A stretch of DNA of 54,021 nt from a bacterium. GTDB taxonomy: Bacteria; Patescibacteriota; Minisyncoccia; Phycocordibacterales; JAKAEA01. The stretch lies in NCBI GenBank assembly GCA_021785065.1, contig JAJYGQ010000019.1, positions 1 to 54,021 on the forward strand, in the 5' to 3' direction. The first letter of the stretch is position 1. Every line of letters begins with the position of its first letter. A program made the position numbers and the translations under genes. The notes under the pieces are model-generated. The model made no database searches and was not told the DNA's origin. It saw only the letters and a list, made by a program, of their open reading frames with translations. Of this stretch, positions 23,703 to 31,944 are shown one piece after another.

Positions 23703-25124
23703 ATGAAAGATACTTTTAAATATATTGTTGAAAAAATTATAGTCTGGGAGGCGCGCCTTGTGCTTAAAAAATATAAGCCAGGTATTGTGGCTATTACTGG
23801 CTCGGTAGGAAAAACTTCCACAAAAGATGCTATTTACACGGCATTAGTGGGAACGTTAGCCGGCGGGGCGGCGGATGTCCGCAAAAGTATGAAGAGTTTT
23901 AATAGCGACATCGGTGTAGCCCTTTCTGTGCTTGGCTTGCCGAATGGCTGGTATAACCCATTTCGTTGGCTCGCAAATTTTATAGAAGGATTTCTACTGA
24001 TTCTATTTACGTTTGAGTATCCGCAGTGGTTGGTGCTGGAAATCGGCGCCGATCGACCGGGAGATATTGGCCGAGTAACAAAATGGATTAAGCCGGATAT
24101 TGTAGCTTTGACGCGTCTGGCTGATGTGCCGGTGCACGTAGAGTTTTTTCCGTCTGTTGATGCGTTAGTGAGCGAGAAAGGGCAGCTTGTTGCCGCACTC
24201 AAGCCTGAAGGTACGCTCGTGGTGAATGCTGATGATACACGCATTGTTAAGCTTGGCGACACTATTGCGAGCAAAAAAATCACCTATGGTTTTTCGGAAG
24301 GGGCGATAGTACGAGTACAGAGCGAAGAAATAATATATGCGCCAACTGAACGTTTAGATTTTTCCGTGCCGACGGGAATTCGTTTCCGTTTAGAGTACTC
24401 TAATGGGGTAAGCTTACCCGTCACACTTTCTGGCGTCTTGGGTCGGCAGCATATATATCCGGTAATGGCAGCTTTTGCTGTCGCTATTGCGGTTACTGAA
24501 ATAATTAAGCAGAAAGAGCACAGTGAGATACGTTTTAATCCGCTTAAAGTGGCAGAGGCACTGCTTGCGTATGTGCCAACGCCAGGACGTATGCGTCTTA
24601 TTGCCGGGTTGCGAGAAACCGTATTGATTGATGATAGTTATAATGCATCACCTGTGGCGGTAGCGGCCGGATTAGATGTGCTTGGGGACATCAAAACCCC
24701 CGGCCGAAAAATTGCGGTGTTGGGGGATATGCTTGAACTCGGTGATTATTCATCAGCCGAGCACCGAAAACTCGGGAAACATGTTGCAGCAATTGCTGCT
24801 CAGGCGCCCTCACGCCCAAAAGATTCGGAGGAAAAAATACCCAATAATTTCCCCGTGCTTCTGGTGGCGGTAGGGGTGCGTATGCGCGGCGCGGTTGACA
24901 GTGCTTTAGACGCCGGTATGGATGAATCTGCTATTTTGCAATTTGATACGAGTCGTGAAGCTGGTCGTTATCTCGCTGAAGAACTTCGTCCGGGTGATGT
25001 TGTTTTTATAAAAGGATCTCAGAGTATGCGAATGGAGCGTGTCGCAGAAGAGCTTATGGAACACCGCGAACAGGCCGAGACGCTACTCACTCGACAAGAC
25101 AGGATTTGGAAGAAGAAAGCTTAA
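23703..25124 (+). CDS. murF: UDP-N-acetylmuramoyl-tripeptide-D-Ala-D-Ala ligase-like (MurF)
   Basis: A 473-residue Mur ligase. The ATP P-loop is ITGSVGKTSTKDAI near residue 30; the central-domain signature is LEIGADRPGDIGRV, and the C-terminal domain has LIDDSYNASPVA and FIKGSQSMRMERVAEEL, typical of MurF. It starts almost directly at the P-loop: the N-terminal domain that recognises the UDP-MurNAc part in MurF (~80 residues) is missing and a hydrophobic/basic 20-residue leader takes its place. There is an extra hydrophobic stretch at ~85-105 (LANFIEGFLLILFTF). It may thus be MurF-like but membrane-associated. It is convergent with the next gene (8 nt apart). Confidence 0.8.
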   Translation: MKDTFKYIVEKIIVWEARLVLKKYKPGIVAITGSVGKTSTKDAIYTALVGTLAGGAADVRKSMKSFNSDIGVALSVLGLPNGWYNPFRWLANFIEGFLLILFTFEYPQWLVLEIGADRPGDIGRVTKWIKPDIVALTRLADVPVHVEFFPSVDALVSEKGQLVAALKPEGTLVVNADDTRIVKLGDTIASKKITYGFSEGAIVRVQSEEIIYAPTERLDFSVPTGIRFRLEYSNGVSLPVTLSGVLGRQHIYPVMAAFAVAIAVTEIIKQKEHSEIRFNPLKVAEALLAYVPTPGRMRLIAGLRETVLIDDSYNASPVAVAAGLDVLGDIKTPGRKIAVLGDMLELGDYSSAEHRKLGKHVAAIAAQAPSRPKDSEEKIPNNFPVLLVAVGVRMRGAVDSALDAGMDESAILQFDTSREAGRYLAEELRPGDVVFIKGSQSMRMERVAEELMEHREQAETLLTRQDRIWKKKA

Positions 25125-25132
25125 GGGGACGC

Positions 25133-25669
25133 TTACGGTTTAGCAACTGCCCACACTCCCTTGATACCATTACCACTTGTATTGCCCGGTGCTGTATCCT
25201 TGCTCCAGAAGTAGAGCGGCAGGCCTTTATAGGTTACTTGGGTTGTGCCATTTGAGCGCGTGATGGTGCCGATTGCTCCTGTAATGCCTGCGGCAGCGGT
25301 GAGGTGAGTTGAAGAGGCGACGGTATAGGGTGGCCAGAGTGTGCTGCAAATGCCCGTACATGCACTTTTACCAATTGAATCTTTAGCATAAACGTACAGC
25401 GTCATACCGTTTGCGGCGGTGAGGTAGCTGCCAAGTGTTGGACTTGTCTTTAGGGCCAGGGTGTAATAGGGAATCATGGGCGCACCAGTGCTAGCGGTGG
25501 TGGTTGCTTGTTGCGCTTGTGGAGCTGGTGTTGTGTTAAGCGCGGTTGTTGGCGCTTGAGCTGTATTTTGTGATAAAAGATATATTACTATTCCAACAAC
25601 GATAAGGATAAGTACGATACCAATAACCCATCCCGTTGCACTTCCCGAATTTTTTCTTATAAAGTTCAT
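25133..25669 (-). CDS. Membrane-anchored secreted protein with Yx(F/W/Y)xxD repeats
   Basis: A 178-residue protein with an N-terminal membrane anchor (about 12-34), a Thr/Ala/Pro/Gln linker (36-65) and an outer domain with the repeat motif of the COG4315 family: GMTLYVYAKDSIGKSACTG and LPLYFWSKDTAPG, with two cysteines in CTGIC. Family members are secreted or lipid-anchored proteins of unknown function, found in many bacteria. The domain is complete, ending GIKGVWAVAKP. It is transcribed away from trpS. The 106-nt region between them is AT-rich and contains the palindrome ACGATT-ATA-AATCGT at 25728-25742. Confidence 0.8.
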   Translation of the reverse strand: MNFIRKNSGSATGWVIGIVLILIVVGIVIYLLSQNTAQAPTTALNTTPAPQAQQATTTASTGAPMIPYYTLALKTSPTLGSYLTAANGMTLYVYAKDSIGKSACTGICSTLWPPYTVASSTHLTAAAGITGAIGTITRSNGTTQVTYKGLPLYFWSKDTAPGNTSGNGIKGVWAVAKP

Positions 25670-25761
25670 AGATAGTATTAAAAGATACTATTAATATTAA
25701 TTTATTACGACTTTTGCTATTATTAGTACGATTATAAATCGTCATTTATTACACCTTCTGG

Positions 25762-25767
25762 TATTAT
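25762..25767 (+). promoter_or_regulatory. -10 box of trpS (probable leaderless start)
   Basis: TATTAT ends 8 nt before the trpS ATG at 25776 in an AT-rich intergenic region. Confidence 0.4.
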
Positions 25768-25775
25768 AAACTCTA

Positions 25776-26822
25776 ATGACTTCTTCAACAAAAATCTTAC
25801 TTTCCGGCGTTAAGCCGACTGGTCGGCCGCATATTGGTAATTATTTTGGGGCCATGAAGCAGTTTGTTGATCTTTTAAATTCTGGTCAATATCGCTGCTA
25901 TTTTATGGTTGCCGATTATCACGCTTTAAATACTGTTAAAAATAGCCAAGAAATGAGGCAACATATCGTTGATCTGGCCCTTGATTACCTGGCTATTGGT
26001 TTGGATCCCGAAAAAGCCGTGCTCTTTAAACAATCTGATGTCTCAGCACATACTGAGCTGGCGTGGGTTTTCGACACGTTGGTGACGGTGCCGTATTTGC
26101 AACGGGCCCATGCGTACAAGGCTGAATTAGATAGGATAAACGCCCTTAATCCTAAGAAAGAAGCATTGCTGAATAAAAAGGTTGGTATGTATGAAGTTGA
26201 AATTAACGTCGGCACGTTTAATTATCCCGTGCTTATGGCGGCGGATATTTTATTGTATGACACTGACGTGGTGCCGGTTGGGCAGGACCAAAAACAGCAT
26301 ATTGAATATGCTCGTGATATTGCGCAAAAATTTAATGGCACGTTTGGTGAACTTTTTAAATTACCCAAGGCTTTAATCTTAGAAGATGTAGCGACGGTGC
26401 CGGGTACTGATGGACGTAAGATGTCAAAAAGTTATAACAACACCATTCCGCTTTTTGCTGATGACGAAACTATTAAAAAAGCGGTGATGAGCATGGTGAC
26501 CGATTCTAAAGGCGCTGACGAGCCAAAAGATCCCGAGCACGATACTATTTTTGCGATCCATAAGCTTTTTACATCGCCTGCTGAGCTGGCGAAACTGGCC
26601 GATCAATATAAACAGGGGACTATTAGTTACAAAGAATCAAAAGAATTACTAATTCAGAAAATTTCTATGTTTATTGCGCCGCTACGTGAGCGCCGAGCGG
26701 AGCTTCAAAAGGATGTTGCAGCAGTACAAAAAATTCTTGAACGTGGCGCCGAGCAAGCGTGCGCTGTTGCTAACGCAAAAATGAAAGAAGTGCGAAAGAT
26801 GATCGGAGTAGATTCCCAGTAG
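25776..26822 (+). CDS. trpS: Tryptophanyl-tRNA synthetase
   Basis: A 348-residue class I synthetase. The HIGH motif appears as PHIGN (RPHIGNYFGAMKQ, residues ~18-22), and the KMSKS motif as GRKMSKSYNNTIP (~212). The tryptophan-pocket segments YPVLMAADILLYDTD and VGQDQKQHIEYARDIA are typical. The length is near the bacterial norm (~335). It is convergent with the prepilin cluster, 12 nt between stops. Confidence 0.96.
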   Translation: MTSSTKILLSGVKPTGRPHIGNYFGAMKQFVDLLNSGQYRCYFMVADYHALNTVKNSQEMRQHIVDLALDYLAIGLDPEKAVLFKQSDVSAHTELAWVFDTLVTVPYLQRAHAYKAELDRINALNPKKEALLNKKVGMYEVEINVGTFNYPVLMAADILLYDTDVVPVGQDQKQHIEYARDIAQKFNGTFGELFKLPKALILEDVATVPGTDGRKMSKSYNNTIPLFADDETIKKAVMSMVTDSKGADEPKDPEHDTIFAIHKLFTSPAELAKLADQYKQGTISYKESKELLIQKISMFIAPLRERRAELQKDVAAVQKILERGAEQACAVANAKMKEVRKMIGVDSQ

Positions 26823-26834
26823 GTCTGGATGTTC

Positions 26835-27152
26835 TTAAGATGTGGTTGTTGCGCAGCTTGTAGCAACTGCAGTAATTGCGTCATCAGGTGGTACTACCGA
26901 AAGAAAATTAATAGGGATTGACGAAGTACTGGCATACGAAGAATTTGCCGAGAGTAGCAATTGAGTCACAGCCTGACAAGAGCCTAAAGATATCTCTGAG
27001 CGGACATATTCTAATGCCGCAGTAAATTGGTCATCGAGTGCGGTGAGGCGATATACGTGCATGACTAGGAGTAGTGTTACCAGGGCACTTAAAAACATAA
27101 CACCTATAAGCGCCACAAAGCCTCGATGTCCTTTTTTAATTTGTAATTGCAT
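26835..27152 (-). CDS. PilX/GspK-like minor pilin-like protein, last gene of the pilus operon
   Basis: A 105-residue protein with a hydrophobic N-terminal helix (about 10-33, HRGFVALIGVMFLSALVTLL) after a basic leader. The leader ends in Gly before Phe as in prepilins, but the conserved Glu at mature position 5 is absent (Gly-x-x-x-Ile-Gly). That exception is characteristic of GspK/PilX-like components that sit at the tip. The rest is a small Ser/Thr-rich domain with two cysteines. It overlaps the preceding prepilin gene by 17 nt, so it is co-translated with the cluster. Confidence 0.55.
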   Translation of the reverse strand: MQLQIKKGHRGFVALIGVMFLSALVTLLLVMHVYRLTALDDQFTAALEYVRSEISLGSCQAVTQLLLSANSSYASTSSIPINFLSVVPPDDAITAVATSCATTTS

Positions 27153-27531
27153 GATAATACTCTAGTGACGTAGGTGTTGTGCTACCAGAAGAAAATACTA
27201 TGCCTAAATGATCTATGTTTTTTACAAGCGTCAATGCTCCGAGGAGTTGAGAAGACGAAGTACTTTCGATATGAGTGGAGATGCTGTCTAGGGTGTGCCA
27301 TGTGCTGAGATCGATAGAATGTTTTGCGCTCGTGTAGTCTGGAGCGGCGTACACTATGCTATCTATTTTTTCCGCTACGAACACTGATGCTTCTTGTTGC
27401 TTGGCTAATTTTTCAAATTCAATATTTAGACGGGATATAGACAGCCATGTGCTCGTTACCTCAATCAGTAGTATAGAAAGTAGGGCACTATACACGACAA
27501 ATTCTATAAAAGTAAAACCATTATGGCGCAT
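27136..27531 (-). CDS. Type IV prepilin-like protein
   Basis: A 131-residue prepilin. The class III signal is very short: MRHNG then FTFIEF, with cleavage after Gly5 and the conserved Glu at mature position 5, leading a hydrophobic helix (FVVYSALLSILLIEV). The rest is a small globular region of low similarity to anything I know. It overlaps the upstream propeller-prepilin gene by 11 nt and the downstream gene by 17 nt. Confidence 0.75.
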   Translation of the reverse strand: MRHNGFTFIEFVVYSALLSILLIEVTSTWLSISRLNIEFEKLAKQQEASVFVAEKIDSIVYAAPDYTSAKHSIDLSTWHTLDSISTHIESTSSSQLLGALTLVKNIDHLGIVFSSGSTTPTSLEYYHAITN

Positions 27532-28954
27532 ATTCGTAGTGTTTAAGGGCTAGAATAGTTGGTGCTTGGTCGGCAGCATACACCGGACTGTATATCGTAT
27601 TATTTTCGTAATCCAAACCAACACTAGACGTAGTACTAATGAGGTTGGGCTGCTCTATAAATTTTTTTGATGATGTTGCGGCGATAGCGTGTAGGGAAAA
27701 AATACCAGCATTGGTTGCGATGAGGAGGTGATGCGCCAGTGCGCGAATGCTATAAACTGTTGCTGCAAGAGAACTTGAAGCAGTAATGATGGGGGTATAT
27801 GGATTATGTACATCAAGTGCCACTAATTCTGGATGGTGGCCCGATCCACTACCTTTTTGTCGACCAGCATAGAGAGTGGAGCCAAGTAAAAAAAGTCGCT
27901 CCGTATATTCTGTGCCGGTAAAAGCTATGCTAGCTATCTTAGTAGGGTGGAATGGATCATGTACATCCACAACAATAATATCGCTCGTATTTCCTGAAGC
28001 GGCGAGGTAAGCGTAATTGCCCGAGACTATAATGTCGTAGATATTATGATTTAACCACACCGAACCAAGCCACTGTGGATTGTGGGGGTCGGTAACGTCA
28101 AAAATGTGGAATTCATTTCCAGCAGTGCGGTGAGTACCAACGTAAACCCGTCCCGCATAGTAGTAAATGCTTAAACCCGAAGGATACGAACCGTGGACTC
28201 CTGGTAATGAACGAGAAGCGATGATACTAGGCGCGCTAGGGTTGCGGACGTCTATAATTTGTAGCTGACTTGTCGAACCGGTCACTGCAACATAGGCGTA
28301 GCCGCCGGCGACATCGAGAGCGTTAATTGGTGGTAGTGCGAGTCGTGAGAGAATGGGATGGGTGGCGTCGCGCGGGGTAACAACAAGAAAATTAAAACCA
28401 TCCGTTGAAGATGCTCCTAGGTATGCATTACCAGCAAAAAAATCAAAGCTCGTAATATGGGTGATAGGGGTCGCTGTACCATAGTGTGTTGCGTAATTTG
28501 AGTATGGATAAATCATAGTAGGCGGCGAAAATGGGGGCGACATGCTATAAGGATTCATAAAACCTCCGCAATCGCTACCCTGTGCTTTTTGGGCCGATTG
28601 ATCAATGTAAAGTTCATTAAGAAAAATCGGATGAAAACCGCGTAGTGTTGTGGTGGCATAGGTTATAGCTTCCGCTTCTTTGAGGCAGGGAGTAAGACTC
28701 GTAATAGTAGATTGTGTTACTAAATTTTTATCACTACTTTGTAACTCGGTAGTATTGGCGATTGTTTTTTCTAACACGGCTTTCGTTGTATAAAGTGCTT
28801 GACCATAGAAAACGAGCCGTTCAAGGTTATGTATCTGCGTGACAAGTGTCGGTAGAGCGATACTTGCAATAGTACTGAAGATAACTAGTGCAATAATCAC
28901 TTCTATAATTATCGAGCCCCGAGTATGGTTAGTATTGTAATTCGCCATTTTCAT
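27521..28954 (-). CDS. Prepilin fused to an LVIVD-type beta-propeller
   Basis: A 477-residue protein. Its N-terminus is a class III prepilin signal: leader ending at Gly13, mature start SIIIE with Glu at position 5, then a hydrophobic helix (VIIALVIFSTIASIALP). After a ~110-residue pilin-like region (with a CGGF disulphide candidate) come four to five repeats of a beta-propeller blade: LQIIDVRNPSAPSII, FHIFDVTDPHNPQWLG, IIVVDVHDPFHPTKIA and LVALDVHNPYTPIIT, each ~45-50 residues apart. This is the LVIVD repeat pattern (strand-I/V-D-x-x-x-P-x-x-P). The start at 28954 is chosen because the upstream prepilin ends at 28929, a 26-nt overlap. It is likely a surface-exposed, possibly tip-located pilin with binding function. 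Confidence 0.75.
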   Translation of the reverse strand: MKMANYNTNHTRGSIIIEVIIALVIFSTIASIALPTLVTQIHNLERLVFYGQALYTTKAVLEKTIANTTELQSSDKNLVTQSTITSLTPCLKEAEAITYATTTLRGFHPIFLNELYIDQSAQKAQGSDCGGFMNPYSMSPPFSPPTMIYPYSNYATHYGTATPITHITSFDFFAGNAYLGASSTDGFNFLVVTPRDATHPILSRLALPPINALDVAGGYAYVAVTGSTSQLQIIDVRNPSAPSIIASRSLPGVHGSYPSGLSIYYYAGRVYVGTHRTAGNEFHIFDVTDPHNPQWLGSVWLNHNIYDIIVSGNYAYLAASGNTSDIIVVDVHDPFHPTKIASIAFTGTEYTERLFLLGSTLYAGRQKGSGSGHHPELVALDVHNPYTPIITASSSLAATVYSIRALAHHLLIATNAGIFSLHAIAATSSKKFIEQPNLISTTSSVGLDYENNTIYSPVYAADQAPTILALKHYEYAP

Positions 28955-29210
28955 ACAGGGTGATTGGTGCAGAAAATGTGGCAACAGAAAAATTTATTGT
29001 TTTGGTTGAGGTGCTTATAGTTGGCGAGCGGGTTTGTATAAATGTATCAAGAGCCGTTTCTCGTTTTGAAAAACTAAGCCACTGATTATATTGGCCAATT
29101 GATACGCCCAAACTGAGTGTGGTGAGTATCGTACATAATGCTAATACCACCACGAGCTCAATAAGAGTAAACCCTTTAATGTATGGAGCTGACTGATTGT
29201 GAGAGGGCAT
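28929..29210 (-). CDS. Small type IV prepilin (pseudopilin)
   Basis: A 93-residue prepilin. The leader MPSHNQSAPYIKG is followed by FTLIELVVVLALCTILTTLSL, the textbook N-methylation/cleavage motif with Glu at mature position 5. The C-terminal domain is very short, so it resembles a GspH/FimT-type minor pseudopilin. It overlaps pilC by 35 nt and the propeller prepilin by 26 nt. Confidence 0.85.
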   Translation of the reverse strand: MPSHNQSAPYIKGFTLIELVVVLALCTILTTLSLGVSIGQYNQWLSFSKRETALDTFIQTRSPTISTSTKTINFSVATFSAPITLYENGELQY

Positions 29211-30261
29211 AAATAGGTAAAATCATAGCGAGAGCGATGAATCCAATAGCGCAGCCCATAAGTACCATAAGCACCGGTTCTAAAAGACTCGACCATTTTT
29301 TAATCGACTCTTCGTACTCATTCTGAAAATAGTCTGAAAGAAATGATAATGTTTCGACCAGTGATCCGCTTAATTCTGCAGCAGAGATGAGTTGAATCAT
29401 CGTATCAGGAAACAGTTTGGGATATGCGGCGAGAGCCCCAGATATTGTGTTCCCTGATTCTATATTGGTTGTAATGCGCTCTACTGCGCGAGCGTACACG
29501 CTGTTGTGTGGCTGAGAACGAAGCAGTCCTGTGCTAATAGATATGCCGCTCGAAGTAAGCGTTGCTAGAGTACCAGTGAAGAAACTCAGTGTTTGATTTT
29601 TGATAATAGTGTTTAGTAGGGGGATAGAAAGCAGCACTCTGTCATTTAATTTTTTTATACCGGTTCGAATACTGTGGTGTTTGCTCGCGATAAAACCTAT
29701 CAATATTATGCCGCTCAATAGGACAATACCAGTTACCCAGTGTTGCTTAATTGTGTCGGAAATTACTATAAGCACTCTTGTGGGAAGGGGGAGATTGGTG
29801 TGCATGCTTTCTAAGAGCGGCCGAATTTTAGGAAAGATACCGAATGTCATGCCACCCGTTAAAACGACAGACAAAAGAGCGATAGATATTGGATAGGTGA
29901 GAGCCGACAATGCTTTTTTACGGCTCGTATCTCTTTTAACAAGCTCTTGCCCGCATCGCTCTAATGCTTGGCGTATTGAACCAGATTCTTCACCGGCCTC
30001 AATAACTGATATGAGTCCAGGCTTGATAGTCGTTCGTTGTGTAAGAGATTGCCACAACGGGAAACCCGACGCGAGATCAGCCCGAATTCGCTCTAAAAAT
30101 TTTCGGCGTGGATTAGTGGTGGCGAGTGGAGTACTACTTAAAGCGATGCACTCAGTCAATGTCGCGCCAGATTTTAGAAAGAATCCAAGCTGTTTAAAAA
30201 TTATGATTTGGTCTCGTAACCGGAGTTTAATTTTCTTTTTTTCTGAGTTTTTTTGCAACAT
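29176..30261 (-). CDS. pilC: Type IV pilus inner-membrane platform protein (PilC/GspF)
   Basis: A 361-residue polytopic platform protein around which pilins are assembled. Two T2SSF domains are seen. The first opens with IIFKQLGFFLKSGATLTECI and the second has LSFFTGTLATLTSSGISISTGLLRSQP. Membrane segments are at ~140-160, 185-203 and the C-terminus (LEPVLMVLMGCAIGFIALAM). It begins 8 nt after the PilB stop, so the ATPase and platform are co-expressed. Confidence 0.93.
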   Translation of the reverse strand: MLQKNSEKKKIKLRLRDQIIIFKQLGFFLKSGATLTECIALSSTPLATTNPRRKFLERIRADLASGFPLWQSLTQRTTIKPGLISVIEAGEESGSIRQALERCGQELVKRDTSRKKALSALTYPISIALLSVVLTGGMTFGIFPKIRPLLESMHTNLPLPTRVLIVISDTIKQHWVTGIVLLSGIILIGFIASKHHSIRTGIKKLNDRVLLSIPLLNTIIKNQTLSFFTGTLATLTSSGISISTGLLRSQPHNSVYARAVERITTNIESGNTISGALAAYPKLFPDTMIQLISAAELSGSLVETLSFLSDYFQNEYEESIKKWSSLLEPVLMVLMGCAIGFIALAMILPIYALSQSVSSIH

Positions 30262-30269
30262 AAAGTTTT

Positions 30270-31361
30270 TTATAATGTGCTTAACATCTCTGCTTTTTCG
30301 ATTAGACCCTGTTCAGCTTTTGCTGCGCCGTCATCAGCAAGTGTTTGCATACCTTCATGTTCAGCAATAGTTTGAAGGTGGGATAGTGTCGGCGCAGTAG
30401 TAATAGCTTCACGAAGAGCGTCGGTTATAGTCACGAGTTCATATACTGCGATGCGTCCATGAAAGCCGGTGTAATTGCACGCTCGACAACCCTCGGGCCG
30501 TTTGCAGCGCTGACATTTTTTGCGAATTAATCGTTGAGCGATAATTGTTTCAAGAGTTGCGGAAATGAGATAGGGAGCAATACCCATATCAAGAAGGCGA
30601 ATAATAGCGGAAAGAGCGGTGGTGGTGTGGAGCGTAGAAAATAATAGATGGCCTGTTAAGGCTGCGTGTATTGCTATGTGCGCCGTATCTGTATCGCGAA
30701 TTTCGCCAACCATAATCACATCTGGATCCTGTCGCAATATCGAGCGAAGACCTGCAGAAAAGGTAACTCCGTGTTCTGCGTCAACTTGAATTTGTCGAGC
30801 GGTGGGCAATATGTACTCAACTGGATCTTCAATGGTGACGGTCAGGCGATCAGATGTAATGAGTCGCAAAAGACTATACAACGTTGTTGTTTTTCCAGAA
30901 CCGGTTGGTCCTGTAATAAGAATCATGCCGCGTTTTCGACGTATTGCGGTTGCTAAATGTTTTGCATCAGTGGCGCTGATGCCCAACGACTCTATCTGGG
31001 CAAAATCTGGTCTGTCTCTTAAAATTCGCAATACGGCAGATTCGCCATAGTACGTTGGCATAATAGAGACGCGGATATCGCCCTGATGATATGGCCGTGT
31101 TAATCGACCATCTTGTGGTAGGTGGTGTAAATCAGTTCGTATTCTAGCCAGAATTTTAATACGACTAATAATACTGGCGTGAAGTGATTTTGCTAGACGA
31201 TGCTGTACTAATAAAAATCCGTCTGTCCTGAAGCGGACCAGTACACCACTTTCAAATGGATCAATATGAATATCGGATGCGCCCGCTCGGTCGGCCTCCT
31301 GCAGGATATTTTCCACTAAAGCCGGCAGATCGGTATTTTCTCCGCTTCCATGTAAATCCAT
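30270..31361 (-). CDS. pilB: Type IV pilus assembly ATPase (PilB/GspE), short form
   Basis: A 363-residue secretion ATPase driving pilus extension. The Walker A motif is GPTGSGKTTTLYSLL; Asp- and His-boxes are seen as TIEDPVEY and HIAIHAALTGHLLFSTLHT, and Walker B as DPDVIMVGEIRD. The four-cysteine metal site (CQRCKRPEGCRAC) marks the GspE/PilB rather than PilT type. The protein begins directly at the N2 domain (ASDIHIDPFESGVLVRFRTDG). The usual N-terminal N1/MshEN domain of ~150-200 residues is missing, and no ORF of that type lies upstream. It leads the pilus genes. Confidence 0.93.
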   Translation of the reverse strand: MDLHGSGENTDLPALVENILQEADRAGASDIHIDPFESGVLVRFRTDGFLLVQHRLAKSLHASIISRIKILARIRTDLHHLPQDGRLTRPYHQGDIRVSIMPTYYGESAVLRILRDRPDFAQIESLGISATDAKHLATAIRRKRGMILITGPTGSGKTTTLYSLLRLITSDRLTVTIEDPVEYILPTARQIQVDAEHGVTFSAGLRSILRQDPDVIMVGEIRDTDTAHIAIHAALTGHLLFSTLHTTTALSAIIRLLDMGIAPYLISATLETIIAQRLIRKKCQRCKRPEGCRACNYTGFHGRIAVYELVTITDALREAITTAPTLSHLQTIAEHEGMQTLADDGAAKAEQGLIEKAEMLSTL

Positions 31362-31419
31362 TACCGTTCATCATACGGATTATGGATAAAATTTCGATTA
31401 ATTTTTTCTAAAGAAAAGA

Positions 31420-31872
31420 TTAAAACAACGATTCAACGACACTCTTTATTTCGGCGCCGTCGGCTTGGCCCTTGAGTTCTTTGGCAATGGCGCCGATAAG
31501 CATTCCTATTTTTGCTTTATCGGAAATAGCAAGTTCGGCTTTTTTAGCCCGTGCCACTTTTTCAATTTCTTCACGGGGAAGTTGGGGCGGCAAAAGCGTT
31601 TCTAGAATTTTTAATTCTGCTTGCTCCTCATCAGCGAGATCTTGACGACCGCCTTTGGTAAATTGCTCTATGGAGTCTTTGCGTTGTTTAACAAGTCGCT
31701 TGATGACGGCGAGCGCGTCATTGTCGGCAAGTTCTTCCTGCGGTTTGTGTCCTTTTGCGACGAGTTCGTTGGTAAAGGCCGCAGAAATAGAGCGCATAAC
31801 GCTGGTGCGCAACGCATCTTTAGCAAGCATCGCTTTCTTTACTTCTTCTTTTATGGTGGTGTGGAGAGACAT
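31420..31872 (-). CDS. yqeY: GatB/YqeY-domain protein
   Basis: A 150-residue protein with the YqeY fold, which is like the tRNA-binding tail domain of GatB. Typical segments are SVMRSISAAFTNELVAKGH, LKILETLLPPQLPREEIEK and KAKIGMLIGAIAKELKGQADGAEIKSVVESL. The family is thought to aid tRNA-dependent amidation, but its function is unproven. The ATG at 31872 (MSLHTTIKEE) is preferred to one at 31896. It lies 58 nt upstream of pilB in the same direction and divergent from rmuC. Confidence 0.88.
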   Translation of the reverse strand: MSLHTTIKEEVKKAMLAKDALRTSVMRSISAAFTNELVAKGHKPQEELADNDALAVIKRLVKQRKDSIEQFTKGGRQDLADEEQAELKILETLLPPQLPREEIEKVARAKKAELAISDKAKIGMLIGAIAKELKGQADGAEIKSVVESLF

Positions 31873-31944
31873 AAATATAATATGAATAAATACCAAAGCA
31901 GTATAGCAGAATTCCTAAAATTTTTATATACTTCTCGTATTGTT

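Noticed and set aside
31621-31944. Long N-terminal extension of RmuC
   Set aside because: It would overlap most of the divergent yqeY gene; RmuC proteins begin with a membrane helix, which starts at the ATG at 31945.
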